A stretch of DNA of 64,000 nucleotides from Ostrinia nubilalis (GCF_963855985.1 NC_087119.1:4318001-4382000); one strand, 5' to 3'. Shown: positions 32,041-43,758, numbered from the stretch's first letter. Notes: generated from the sequence alone by a model not told the origin. Made by a program: numbers and translations.

Positions 32041-32803
32041 AAAATCAATAGATGGCAGCACAAGCTGCCGGTAAAACAGTGTTTCGAGCTTGTGGTCTTT
32101 TCTCTGATTGGTTAATTTAGTTGCTTTTGAACCATTTGTTATTAGAGCAAATTTATGTGGTGTAAACTTTCGTGTGTAACGATTAATTCAGGTGAGTTCC
32201 TTTCTAAATATTTGATTGAAAGTGTGATACTTATGTCTGTGACCCTAGGCATCGTATTTTTTTATCAAAAAATTGAACTATTTTTGTGATATTGCTAAAA
32301 AGTGACTTGGTCAGAATTTTAATGAGTTTTTGTTACCTATGGATGTATATTATAATGTATTTTATGTTTTTTTCTTCGTTCCATCGTTACAGGAGACTTT
32401 AGTCTTAATCACAGGGACCTTTATTCAAAAGTTGGAGCAAGCACGAAACGAAGGCAGCCCAGTTCAAAACATCGCTAAAAAAAAAGAAACTTAATGTCCC
32501 TGCTGGCCAGTCAATTAGTGCAGCAGACATTGCCGAAGCAACTGCATCAGGCTTGATGCTAAAACCACTCGCCAAGCCTAAGAAACGACCACAACAGAGC
32601 CGTGATTCTACTACAAGTTGTAGCTCTTGGATGAGCGAAGTCTCGTCTACTCAAGAATTACCTGATGATGACGTCGAGTTTGAAGACGAATCACAAATTA
32701 GAATGGACATGACCCCAGAAAAGGTTCTAGCTGATCAACATGTTGAAGTGAGCAATGCTGTTGATGTTAGCGAAGAATTAGACGACTTAAGTATAAAAAT
32801 ATA
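32041..32803 (+). pseudogene. Possible two-exon coding tail with acidic C-terminus
   Basis: A consensus donor (TCAG|GTGAGT, about 32190) and acceptor (TTCCATCGTTACAG|GAG, about 32391) bound a ~200-bp intron. The downstream exon encodes FIQKLEQARNEGSPVQNIAK, then after a frameshift in an A9 run continues KKLNVPAGQSISAADIAE, the PLAKPKKRPQQSRDS basic patch and an acidic tail, ending at the TAA at 32801-32803. The block resembles the C-terminal tail of Tigger/jerky-like transposase proteins in arthropods (from memory, low certainty). No DDE domain lies upstream, where only ~150 bp of non-coding-looking exon is visible before AT-rich DNA. Confidence 0.35.
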
Positions 32804-33504
32804 AAAATATTTAACTTAAAATAAAAAAAAGTTACTCTATTTAATGTGGTTTTGTAATTTTTCACCAATAGATAATATTTTTGGGGCTTAGTTTGTCCCA
32901 GCTTCCACAATCTTTCGATTTAAGAACAAAAAAATAAGCAGGCCAAAGTAACGCAAGCCCTAGGAGGACTTTGACCCAAAGTTTGACAAAAAAAAAAACT
33001 AAATCCTTTATATGGCTACCAAATATTTGTGTGTATAGTTTCCTTATATCCCCAATGATACAACTAATTTAATAAAATAAAAATTACTTATTTATTTTTT
33101 CCATCACTTTCCGTTAATTTTCTGATGTGTGGTTACCCTAATACGAATATTTTGTTCACGTATAAATGAATCAGTTTTATTTCAAGAAAGTAAATATTTA
33201 CACACCACACAGATACTTAAGTTTGTACTACGAAATAACTACATTTTTTATATTATTATGTGTAAATTAATACATCTTCCACCTTGTCTCTAAATGTGAT
33301 AACTTTTTTCTGAAACGTGTGACCAGAGGGCTCACTAAAGGACTTCGTAAAGGACTTAAAATTCTATCTAGTATGTGCAAAACATTACTACTACTACTTT
33401 GCAGATGGGAGATGGGATTCGCCCTTCTACCAACTCTATAAAATACAGGGCGACGTCGGCAGTGCTGATGATAAGACGTTGGTAGAATCTTATTTTTTGC
33501 GTTA
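32804..33504. other. AT-rich DNA, no gene seen
   Basis: AATAAA-like and TA-rich sequence follows the preceding frame. An 86-codon minus-strand frame (33267-33527) is not recognisable. Confidence 0.45.
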
Positions 33505-34809
33505 TCTATATATACAGTGTGAGTCACGTTAAAGTGTACATATGAAAATAGATGAAACTAGACCTATTTTTATCGACAAAAAAGAGGTCAAAAAATTTTT
33601 GAGATTTTTTTTTTATTTTTTATAGACTTTTTTTCTTCCAAGTACTTATTGTAAAGAAAACGTAATAACTTTTAAACTAAGCGGTAAATCCTGATAAAAT
33701 AAAAACAGTAATAATGCTAAATAACTTGCGATACTAAAAAAATACATAAAATACACCAAAAATGCCAACAAAAAATAAAAAATGATGCTTTTTGAAAAAA
33801 ATCTGCTTTTAAATTCGTGTTTTTTTTGGTTATTTGATAAATTTCTCCAAAAAATGCCCCTATAACAGGTAGTTTTTATTACTTTGTATTACTCTCTATC
33901 GTATTATCTTTGTAAAACCAAAAATCGCATGTCTCTATCCCTATCACAACATTTGCTATGATCGTTTGAACAAAGGCCTGCCACAACATTATTCTCCGCT
34001 ACAGGTAGAGAAAATTTTAATTTTAACTAAAATGCTTATTTTACTTCGAAATCTTTTGTTTTTATTTGAAATCTAACTTGTCTTTATCAAAATTACAAAT
34101 CTAGAGCCATTTTCAGTTTCGTTGTTAACGAAGCGTTGAATGGCGCGCCCGGAGAGGCTTAGTTCAAACCATCATTGCAAACGTTGTGATAGAGATAGAG
34201 ACATGCAATTTTTGGTTTTACGAAGGTAATACGATAGAGAATAATACAAAGTAATAAAAACCACCGGTTATAGGGGCATTTTTTGGAGAAATTTATCAAA
34301 TAACCAAAAAAACACGAATTTAAAAGCAGATTTTTTTCAAAGAGTATCATTTTTTATTATTTGTTGGCCTTTTTTGTGTATTTTATGTATTTTTTTAGTA
34401 TCGCCTGTTATTTATCATTATTACTGTTTTTATTTTATCAGGATATACCGCTTAGTTTAAAAGTTATTACATTTTCTTTACAATAAGTAATTGGAAGAAA
34501 AAAAATTCTATAAAAATTTAAAAAAAAATCTCAAAAAATTTTTGACCTCTTTTTTATCGATAAAAATAGGTCTAGTTTCATCTATTTTCATATGTACACT
34601 TTAACGTGACTCACACTGTATAAAAGAAAGTCGTGTTAGTTACACCACTTATAATTCAAGAACGGCTGAACCGATTTAGCTGAAAATTGTCAGGGAGGTA
34701 GTTTAGAACCAGGAGAAGGACATAGGATACTTTTTATCCCGTTCGAAATAAAAAAAAGTCTGCTTATTTATTGCCATTAAGGCGGAACAAAGTTCGCCGG
34801 GTCAGCTAG
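33505..34809 (+). mobile_element. Mini-Helitron split by a TA-flanked inverted-repeat element
   Basis: Starts TCTATATATA (33505-33514) after an A and ends CTAG (34806-34809) before a T, as Helitrons do. A hairpin (GGCGGAAC..GTTCGCC) lies about 10 bp before the CTAG. The text after the inner insertion (AAGTCGTGTTAGTTACACC, AAGAACGGCTGAACCGATTT, GACATAGGATACTTTTTATC) is the standard wording of lepidopteran mini-Helitrons. Without the inner element it is about 200 bp and encodes nothing. Confidence 0.85.
33515..34618. mobile_element. 1.1-kb long-inverted-repeat element with TA target (Tc1/mariner type)
   Basis: Begins CAGTGTGAGTCACGTTAAAG and ends with the inverse, flanked by TA (33513-33514 and 34619-34620). 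The arms are roughly 430 bp each (to about 33950 and from about 34185), with a ~230-bp loop. Arm matching is high but not perfect. No transposase frame. TA duplication and CAGTGTG termini suit Tc1/mariner. Inserted into the mini-Helitron within its TATATA start. Confidence 0.88.
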
Positions 34810-34810
34810 T

Positions 34811-35876
34811 TGCCCAATAAAGAGCAAATCACATATGAGCGGTTATTCAGACAGTTTCCCGGACATGAAACCAATAGTTTCAGATAGATAGATCATAGAA
34901 TGATCTGACGATAGATTATAAGATAACAGCTATGAACGCAGTTAAATGTATGTTTCCTGCAGCGAAGATCAGTGGCTGCTTCTATCACTATTAAAATGCA
35001 GTTTGGAGAAGAGCAAAATCACTTGATCACTTCATTTAAGGCTTGGTATTTCTGCTAAAGTAGGTATTTCGCGCTGTCAAAATCTGCGCGCGCAATACTT
35101 CGCCGAAGACAGCGCGCCAAAGAGCTCTCGCGGCTACACAGTATAGAAATATGCAGTTTAGAAATACGCAGTTGGTTAGGTTTGGTTGACTTCCTTCAGT
35201 TCAAGCGTCACACTCACAGCACTTTCTAATACAAATCATATCCAAGTGATACAAATTAAAACAACTTTCAAAATTTTTGGGAATATATTTTAGAATCGAA
35301 TAAATATAGAATATAACTGCCAAAGTAAACACGGTTCAAAGAGGCGTGGAGTCACCCGACCTTCCGGAAGTTCCGCGCCGGCTAAAAGAATTTCAAGATT
35401 ACGTCACCCGACCTATTGGTAGATCCTCGGGAGCTTGAGCGATTGGAAAAACATTTTATGATCAGTTACTCGTAGTAGCGATTATTTAGAGCTTGGATAA
35501 TAAATTATAGTTGTTGCAATTCACAAAGCTTTGCATATGGTTAATTACATTAATCAGTACACGCATCAATTTTGTTCAGTCTTTTTGTTTATTAATAAAT
35601 AAAAATATCATACTAAAATTGCATACATATTTGTTTGTATTGGTCTGGGTGTTTTCTTTCCATAATTTATGTATAACGTATGTACGGGGCTCTGTATCGA
35701 AAATCACTATGAGCAATGAGCATCACACACTGTTACCTGGAGTGCATTACCGCAGCAAATTTTTTATAAATGTTGTGCTTTAGAGAGTCGAGAGTATAGC
35801 AGATAATTAGTCCATCGTGAGCAGAAATTTGTCCACTAATAGCAAAATTCGTTCAAATTATAGTTTTAAAGTTATT
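34811..35876. other. No supported gene
   Basis: Mixed AT-rich DNA. A 90-codon plus-strand frame (35511-35783) has a hydrophobic stretch but no known domain. A GC-richer patch (about 35060-35130) has no clear structure. Confidence 0.4.
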
Positions 35877-36690
35877 GGCTAGAAGATTCTTTTATCTTGC
35901 AGCTTAGACCTTTAGCTACAGACCTTAGACAGTATTTTTGAAACATTCTTACGCATGGTGGAGGAAGGGACGCTCTAGAGCAGTGGTTCTTAACCGGTGG
36001 TCCGCGGACCACTGGTGGTCCCTGGAGGCATTCCAAGTGGTCCACGATGTGCATTTGCACACCTTGGTCAAAACCACTTTTAACTGATTTTTGCAGTCAA
36101 ACTAGTTTTGACCGATTATGAGGTGGTCCCTGACAAGACAGAAATTTGTTAAAATGGTCCCTCATGACTTAAAGGTTAAAAACCACTGCTCTAGAGACTC
36201 AAAACTACAAGGATACATATGAACTCCAGTTTTTAATACGTTGATATCTGCTGCATCTGCCATGTTTTTGGCTATAAGATTCTTCCATCTTACGGCTTAG
36301 ACCTTTAGCTACAGACCTTAGACAGTATTTTTGTGAAAATTCTTATGCATGGTGGAGGAAGGGACGCTCTAGACACTCAAGTCTACAAGGAGTCACATCA
36401 ACTCCAGTTTTAAATCCGTTGACATCTGCTGCATCTGCCATATTTTTGGGTAGAAGATTCTTCTATCTTGCAGCTTAGACCTTTAGCTACAGACCTTAGA
36501 TAGTATTTTTGAAACATTCTTACGCATGGTGGAGGAAGGGACGTTCTAGAGACTCAAGTCTACAAGGAGTCATATGAACTCCAGTTTTAAATCCGTTGAC
36601 ATCTGCTGCATCTGCCATCTTTTTGGCTAGAAGATTCTTCTATCTTACAGCTTAGACCTTTAGCTACAGACCTTAGACAGTATTTTTTAT
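35877..36690. repeat. 177-bp tandem repeat, about 3.4 copies
   Basis: Units start at 35877, 36270, 36448 and 36625, each beginning GGCTAGAAGATTCTT or a close variant. Spacings are 393, 178 and 177 bp; the first falls to 177 once the MITE and its duplication (216 bp) are subtracted. The fourth copy stops after about 65 bp. Copies share long stretches such as CTTAGACCTTTAGCTACAGA and CATGGTGGAGGAAGGGACG with modest divergence. Confidence 0.92.
35981..36188. mobile_element. hAT-type MITE, 208 bp
   Basis: Termini CAGTGGTTCTTAACC and GGTTAAAAACCACTG are inverted repeats. The 8-bp CTCTAGAG flanks it on both sides (35973-35980 and 36189-36196). The related repeat copies at 36370 and 36547 lack the insert, so they show the empty site. 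TIR and duplication size fit hAT (Charlie/Tip100-like). Confidence 0.93.
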
Positions 36691-38000
36691 TATTTATTTG
36701 TGTCAGTGTGCTCTTCTAAAGAGTGTAAGACGATTGTATGTAGGTACTATTAAAATGTAATTTTAACTCATTGGTTTTGTCTCATATTTGAGGAATTTAC
36801 TATGTATCATGCATGAGTAGTCTTCGTTTAAAAGGATGCGAACGATTTTAATTTCAATAGGTAGACAAAATTGATAATAAAATTCTTAATTATCAAAAAT
36901 TTAAGCTTTCTCCAGTAACACTGATATTATTATACTGTGACTCATCAAAGTCATCATTGTCAAAAATATTGACAAATCGCGAACTGTCACGGCCAAAAAA
37001 CTGACACGCGTCCGTCCTCCGTAAGCGCCACCGCGCGACTGATTGAGATTGTCCAAGCCGTCATGGACGATTTTTTCCACATTTTTTAACATAGTAACTA
37101 AATAAGACGCAATATAAAAAATTCATCCGTTAAAAGCCCTCAAGTTATTTCTGAACTTTAGTTTAGTAAAAGATTTAGAATCTCAAATCGCTTATTTTAA
37201 AAATAAAACCATAAATAGAAAACGAATAGAGGTAACTTTGGGAATATATTCTATCGAGTCAACTTCATCAAATCGTGTTTCCATCCGTTAATAGCCCTAG
37301 AAAATATCCTCAACTATGCCCAATAAAAATCTAAGCCTTTAATTTTACTGTTTAGTACCTCAAAAATGAAAAATGAAAACCTCATTTTCGCCATTTTCTC
37401 TGCTACCCGGCCTTAATTGACATCAAAGAAAATCAATACGAGTGCATGCATACGTCGTTTAACGTAAATGACTGAACAGATGGAAACGTGTTAATAAAAA
37501 TACATAAAAAATAAAAGTTGGACTCAAGCGAAGATTTGTATGGATATTAGAAAAGTTGGACTCCTGAGAAAGTTCGAATCATGCGAACAGAGAATCCTTT
37601 ACAATCGAGCTCAGCAATGATTTGCCAGGCGAAAACCTAACGGACTTGCAAGAGCAGGGAAATGATTTGTGGACGATTCGTAGGCGATTGCAATCCCGGC
37701 ATGTCAGAGCAAAATAGTCGTATACGCATATTGTAGTGGACAAATCCATCGAGTAATAACTAAACAGTTATTTTGTTTTTTATAAATCTTAAGAATTATT
37801 ATACCAGAAAAAGCCTCCGAAACAAGACAAGGAAAATTCATCATCAGTTTTACTTGGCATTACCATAAAATATGGTTCCTAGAAGAAGAGTTCCAATCAG
37901 AAAGCACGTGTTAATAAAGAGTTGCCTCTTGTGTTGGGTGATGATGATTGATGACACATTGTTAATTCAGTTTTTCCTAATTGGAGTCAGTTCATATAAG
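36691..38000. other. AT-rich intergenic DNA, no gene seen
   Basis: A 63-codon minus-strand frame (36901-37092) is the longest and has no known motif. Nothing else with structure was found. Confidence 0.45.
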
Positions 38001-38008
38001 ATACTCAT

Positions 38009-39528
38009 TAGGGTGGAGCGAAAATTTTTTTTTCAGATATCTGTAATGTAATAGTCAAAATTTTGTGCCTTTAGGGCTTAAATGAAGTCATGCAAAATAT
38101 TAATCAATTCGGTTTAGAGTAACTGCCTCCGCATCGACACTGAATTTATAAAAAAAAGTTGGTTTTAGACCTCACTTAGGCGCCACATATCTGTGCAATA
38201 TTTAAATAAAAATACTATTTTTTTATCACAAATCGTTTACTGATATGCTATATTTTCAATGTAAAATACACAAAAAAGCCAGGCTTTGGATTTATAATTT
38301 TAATAAGGGCGTGAGAGAGCGCTAGAAGAGAATTTTTCTGGCCCTTTTCGCGACTCGCGTCTTTGTCAGATAGTCTACTGGAAAAGCTCTGGAAACATGT
38401 GAGAAACTGCCTATCTATAAATTTGAACAAATTGAAGGACAAATGTGATCAGAAATGGCCAATTATCTGAGTACTGATCAGCAGAACTTGCATAAAATTG
38501 CTTCGGCGGTAATTAGGCGTATTCTCACAAAATCTCGCAATAATTTCTCCTGGTGAATTGTAACATGCCCGTTAGATCACACGAGCGTACCGAATACTAC
38601 GTTTGTATTGTAGAAACTTAAAATCCAATAGAAATTTTGATACCTCTGGCTACTATTGTGGTTAAAGTCTATGCTTCTTCCTGGTTTTTGATTAAGACAA
38701 AACCATCATGCAAAGATGGCACCCGTCATCTGTTTAAAATTATTATGGCCTCGAGAGGCCTGTCAGATACCCTATGAACGATTAAAGAACTAGTTACCCG
38801 GAGAAAAAGCTATTACGAGTATCCTGATAGCAGTCTTCTTACGATGTCAGAGAGCTGGCCGCTCGTCGCATACTAAAGTCACACAGTACGAGTCACCCTT
38901 CAATATCTAGAATTTTTTAAGTACTAGTGATACACTTTAATGCTATTTTATATATTTATTTAATTTACTTAACCAAACAGCCGCTTTTGAGATATTGACT
39001 AAGAAATTCAGCACATTGTCAAATCTGGTGGTGAGAGCAACCCTTTGTTTTAAGGCTTCTCTACCTCACTCAAGCTGTTGAGGGACCTGTGAAGATTACG
39101 ATCAAAGATTCTATTTCTCACTGCATCCAGAAAGTCACTAATAAGGTGCAATAAAAGTCAAGCTGGAATCGCGAAACGTGATGCCTAAATTTTGATCAAA
39201 AAAGGATTTTCAAGCATAATAATTAAAGTAATTTATCTAATTCTTGTATGTATTTCTTGTTATATTACCTTAGTAAATATCTAATCTATAAATTATCTGT
39301 CATTTAATACCTTCTTACTAATAAATAGAGCGCAATATTTCACCTTAGACGACTTTCAACTTTAAATAAAATTTTAAAATTTTGAAGTCACTGCGGAGGC
39401 AGAAGATATTCATTAAATGGGATAAAAAATTACAGTTATTTATACTTTCATATAAGGCACAAATCCCCCCCTATTAGAACTTCGAAACTAAAAAATAATT
39501 TTTTCCCATACAACCGTGCTCCACCCTA
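38009..39528. mobile_element. DNA transposon, 1.5 kb, TAGGGTGGAGC termini, 8-bp target duplication
   Basis: TAGGGTGGAGC at the left and its inverse GCTCCACCCTA at the right are flanked by a perfect 8-bp repeat ATACTCAT (38001-38008 and 39529-39536). The interior contains no long frame; scattered open stretches suggest decayed coding DNA, but no transposase motif could be assigned. Size, TIR start (TAGGGTG) and duplication length match the element at 1296-2996. Confidence 0.88.
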
Positions 39529-39813
39529 ATACTCATTCGATAATAAGATATTTTTCTTTGGGAAGTATAGACCTAGAGGGTCACTTGTTCAATGTTGAAA
39601 TCAAGTGTTGCACTTCTCGTGACTGAACTCTTCAACAACTCTCTAGCACATGTTCACTCAGTGAACAAGCTCATAAAATAAAGATTAAAAAAAAACTCTA
39701 GCGAATAAAGCTAATCGGCCGTCTGTTAAGTTTACTAGTCCCAACTGTTTTGTTGGTCAGTGTATGCACTAACAGCCCAACCCGACTAAAAGTCTGTGGT
39801 CTGCGTAGTCTTA

Positions 39814-40004
39814 GGCTTGATTTCCTCCTACGCTGTCGTCGGTCGCGTACATCGGTCGAGCGTACGAATAAACACAATGTTCTATGAAGCACCGCACTGC
39901 AACGCCAACGCGTCGTCAGCGGCAGATGATTACATAGAACTAGTGTGTAATCGTGCGCGCCGCTGACGTCGGTCACCGATGTCAGCCTAAAAGGAAATCA
40001 AGCC
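39814..40004. mobile_element. PIF/Harbinger-type MITE, 191 bp
   Basis: Perfect 12-bp inverted ends (GGCTTGATTTCC / GGAAATCAAGCC) flanked by TTA on both sides (39811-39813 and 40005-40007). A 3-bp TTA duplication is typical of PIF/Harbinger. The GC-rich interior yields a 92-codon shadow frame only. Confidence 0.85.
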
Positions 40005-40046
40005 TTAGAGTTAGGATATCAATAAACGTGTATTACTTTGAAATAT

Positions 40047-40527
40047 TTTATTTCACTTATGTATCACATTTAATACGCGACATATTAACTGTTTGTCATG
40101 ATTGGTAACAGTACATTAAAATATTTGTGAACTGTATGTAATAATAAATGCAATATTATTAATAAACACTAATAAAAATCATATTCTCGCAAGAGTCGTC
40201 CTATAATAGCCGCTATCGTATAGCACAGACAATAAATCGGCCTTAAATGGACAATTAAAAATGAATAAAAGTATAAAATTATAACTTTCTTATAAATAAC
40301 TGAATTTAAAAAATAAAGTAAGTATACTCGTACATCTTAGAAATATAATTAAAACAAGTCTACAATATAATTTTTGTACATTACTTATGTATAAAAAATA
40401 TATTATTCATGCGTAAGTTATGCATAGAAAATTAATCAAGAAATAATTTAGCTAATGGAAGGAACAACTTTAACATAAAAAATGCTTTCCTAGTCAATTA
40501 TACTATTACATAATATTTAGCTCTCGA
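40047..40527 (-). other. Probable 3' UTR and poly(A) signal of the SLC35B1-like gene
   Basis: Downstream of the stop on the minus strand is AT-rich, gene-free DNA. The inverse of AATAAA occurs at 40047-40052 (TTTATT on the plus strand), giving a UTR of about 480 bp if used. The Harbinger MITE lies just beyond it. Other AATAAA-like words exist, so the exact site is uncertain. Confidence 0.4.
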
Positions 40528-40592
40528 TCATTTTCCTACTACTTTCTTCTGTGGGCTCCTTCCCTTGCTGTAGAAAATGTCCAGGAATAATC
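40528..40592 (-). CDS. SLC35B1: SLC35B1-like transporter, terminal coding exon
   Basis: On the minus strand a strong acceptor (TTTTATTTTGTTGTTTCAG) precedes the exon. Spliced to the exon at 60457-60592 (phase 1), it reads on as ..FSGLFLDIFYSKGRSP, then QKKVVGK and TGA (40528-40530). Human SLC35B1 and insect homologues end similarly: a last transmembrane helix, a G/D-rich turn, then a short lysine-rich cytosolic tail that serves ER retention. The match in position, phase and chemistry across two separate exons is why I trust so short an exon. About 19.9 kb of intron separates the two. Confidence 0.8.
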
Positions 40593-40845
40593 CTGAAACA
40601 ACAAAATAAAATTAACACTTTTCCACTATTTGTAAGAATGAGGGGAAACAAATCTAAAAATATACCGTAAGTACATAACTGTACATTTATGGACATAAAA
40701 TGAACATGAATTATAACTTCAGAAAGAGAAGTAATCATGTGAGGCATTTCAAACTGCACCATAAGTGAGGTTTAAGGTCATACATAGTACAAGCCAAAGT
40801 GCAAGTTCCACAGCCATCGCTTATTTCAAATTATAACAAGTACCT

Positions 40846-41228
40846 ATATGGGTGGAGTAGACAAAGGCGACCAGGCTGTGGCAAATTTACGAACTCGGGT
40901 GCGTATATAGTAGTGGTGTTGGGCCTATTTTTTCATAAGGCTCAGTAGTACATGCCTGGTTACTTGCTCGGAAGAATGGCTGCACAAAAGACACTAAGTC
41001 CTTGTTCGTTTTTAGACGTTTTATAGCAAGAAGCTTACTTTCTACGACGCAACGGACGCAATCCTTCAAAATCATTGTCTACAATGAGATACAACCGTAG
41101 AGATCATTGGTTAGTCCCAATCAATAATGAACGGCGGTGTGCAAACCATTGTGGAGGAAAAATAAATTTCAGTGTCAAAAATGCGATGTAGGCCTTCACC
41201 CAAAATGCCACATGGCATACCATGTCAT
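40846..41228 (+). pseudogene. piggyBac transposase C-terminal fragment (copy A)
   Basis: YMGGVDKGDQAVANLRTR at the start is the piggyBac block holding the third catalytic Asp. After stops and a frameshift the zinc-ribbon tail appears (RRCANHCGGK, FQCQKCDVGLHPKCHMAYH, ending near 41228). The N-terminal two thirds are absent. It is an old, dead fragment in the host intron, antisense to the host gene. Confidence 0.75.
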
Positions 41229-41439
41229 TAACTAAAATATATTTCTTATCTTTTGTTTTCTATAATACATTTTGACATAAAATACGTATTTTTATTTCAA
41301 AGACAAAGACTTCTTGCACAGAAAGATACCGCTCTGAGTTGAATAAGACACTTTGAATTTTTAAGTCAAATCAAAAAGAAACTGTTGCTTAGTAACAAAC
41401 ATAAAGAAAGATAGTTAACTAGTGAAAGTGACTGGTTGA

Positions 41440-42410
41440 ATGGATATTGCAAAAATACTTAAGAGGGGTAGACCGACATTACCCTTCAAAGAGTGTGGTG
41501 AAAGTTCTAAGCGTAAAAAGACTGCTGATTTACTTTCTCAAGTAGACGCAGATGTACTGACATATGCAGCCCAAATGAAATTACGTGAAGTCTTTAGACA
41601 CCGAAATTTAAAAAAATCTCACCTCTGGAAGCGCTTTCTTTCATAATCGAAGCTTAGCTATCGCGAAAGCAGTACGAAGTAATCAGAAAATATGCACCAA
41701 ACGTTTTTCCGCCTTATAAGATAGTGTAAAAAGAAAAACTACGTTCCTATCTACCAAATGTTCAAGTGATAGAAACAGAAGCTATAGTACCACTTCAGTT
41801 TGTTGGATCATACAGACAGGATACAGATAGAAAGTACTGCCAAAATTACTTTATACTGAAAGTGGGGATTTGATGGTAGTTCTACTAGCCATACTCAGTA
41901 CAAGCAAAAAATTGTCTCTGAAGCACATGATGATATTTTTTTTTGTCTTTTACCGTTACGACTTACACAGGAGAGAAACGGAACACCAACAATTCATTAA
42001 GAAATTTTATATTATTCTACAAACAATTCCTGATGGCTTCAAAATTAATAAAGATAATTTAAATAATTTTGCTTAGTCTGCTACATTGTACGTCACCTTA
42101 TATTCATGGATGCCCATGTCAAGATATTAATACCACTGATAATAGAGGAAGCACTATTAAATTAAGTGAAGAGGCTCAAGAGGCTAGGAATAAAGATTTC
42201 AAATCATTATAGGGAACACTTTGGAAGGAAAACATCAACAATAGATAATAATCTAACAGATGTGGCAAATCGACTATTTTTATCATCAGACCCCCTAAAC
42301 TGCCTTATGCGTCCAAAGCGAATAGAAAACAAAAAATCATTCGATCCCGAAGTAGAAGAATTTCATGATCTAGAGATTTGTAGTGAACACTTTATTTTAC
42401 TCTAAAGTTA
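41440..42410 (+). pseudogene. Degraded transposon-like protein of an unnamed arthropod family
   Basis: Three plus-strand pieces in different frames: MDIAKILKRGRPTLPFKECG.. (41440-41646); a stop-broken KQYEVIRKYAPNVFPPYKIV.. stretch near 41670-41760; and SEEAQEARNKDFKS / HFGRKTSTIDNN..ANRLFLSSDPL near 42160-42300. The last block is, from memory, a conserved motif in repeat-encoded arthropod and cnidarian proteins of unknown classification. No catalytic triad can be mapped. Confidence 0.4.
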
Positions 42411-42443
42411 CTGCGCTTTTACTTAATTCGAAACTTACACTTA

Positions 42444-43758
42444 GACGTAGTTACACGAAAAGGATCCAATCCACAACATTGTCAAATTACTTAAGTATAC
42501 CAAACTGATGCTAAATATCGATATTATCGGTCAGTAAAAAGGACCCACATCAAAACAGCTGTTTTCTTTTGAATTTGAACATCGGAACCAACCCACATCT
42601 ATAGCCGTATATATATATGTATTTTTTCATATAAAACAATCCAACTGTCGTGGTTCTTAACCTGTGTTAGAAACTAAATCTAATAACTAAAAATCGTAGT
42701 GGAAGTACCTTACAAGACCAACGAGGGAAACAGGGTGGCGGTTGGAATAAAACTAAAGTGCACGAAGTAGTTTAAAAAAAATATAATTAAGAAATTGCCA
42801 CAATACGAATCACACTATAGGAGGGATCAAACAAATGGTTGCAAATTCTTGAAATTAGGAATGACTGTACAAGCTATATATGATTTATATTTAGAGGAAT
42901 TGAATAAAATAATAAATACCGACCATAAAAATCCAAAAATGCCAGTATCGTTTTCAACTCTAACACGTATATTTTACGATAATTTCAATCTTAGGTGTAA
43001 GAGTTTACGAAACGACACATGCAATAAATGTGACACTCTATCAATCAAGATTAAAAATTGTACATTAGATGTTGAGCGCAAACAGTATCAAGAAGAAAAA
43101 GAGATACACTTGAAGAGAGCTGAAGAGTTAAGGAGAGATATGAAAGAGGATATGATGAAAGCTAAAACCGGAGACAATTTTGAATTCATAACATTTGATA
43201 TGGAAAAAATGTTGCCTCTTCCTCGAATCCCAACAAGCGTCGTTTTTTACAAACGACAACTTTGGTTTTACAATTGCTCTGTACATACTGGCTCAGATAA
43301 TATCGGACATTGTTATGTTTGGGTTGAGGGAGGGTGAAGCGGGTCGAGGGTCCCAAGAAGTAGGATCATGTATTTCCAAATATATAAAACATAAACTGGA
43401 CTCTAAACTAGAACATCTTGTGCTCTGGAGCGATTGTTGTGGAGGCCAAAATCGCAATATCAAAATAGTACGTATTGATGTTAAAAGCGGTCTTGAATTC
43501 CCATCCCACGTTAAAGACGATAACTTTTAAATATTTGGAATCGGGACACACGTTCTTACCAAATAATACAGATTTCTCAAAAATAGAAACGATGCTGAAA
43601 TACCATGAAAAGATATACACAGTCAAAGAAATATTAACAACATACTGACGACAACTTATTTTATAATTAATACCTATGAAGAAATACGTCATAAACGTCA
43701 AATGTTAATATATCGAAACGACTTGATGTGGATTGGATCCTTTTCATGTAACTACGTC
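42444..43758 (+). mobile_element. TIR DNA transposon carrying a GGQNRN-type transposase relic
   Basis: GACGTAGTTACACGAAAAGG continuing into ATCCAATCCACA at 42444-42475 recurs inverted at 43727-43758 with one mismatch in 32 bp. The enclosed 1.3 kb contains the relic gene at 42795-43650. I could not fix the exact outer ends or a target duplication. The superfamily is unknown to me. Confidence 0.7.
42795..43650 (+). pseudogene. GGQNRN-family transposase-like protein, frameshifted
   Basis: About 180 codons in one frame (HYRRDQTNGCKFLKLGMTVQ.., CKSLRNDTCNKCDTLSIKIK, a coiled-coil-like KEIHLKRAEELRRDMKED stretch, ITFDMEKMLPLPRIP, VVFYKRQLWFYN), ending at 43337. The next frame continues GSQEVGSCISKYIKHKL and LWSDCCGGQNRNIK, then KYLESGHTFLPNNTDFS. 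The ITFD, SDCCGGQNRN and GHTF blocks with conserved acidic residues look like an RNase H-fold transposase core. The family is common in arthropod and cnidarian repeats but I know no accepted name. The frameshift near 43337 makes it inactive. Confidence 0.55.
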
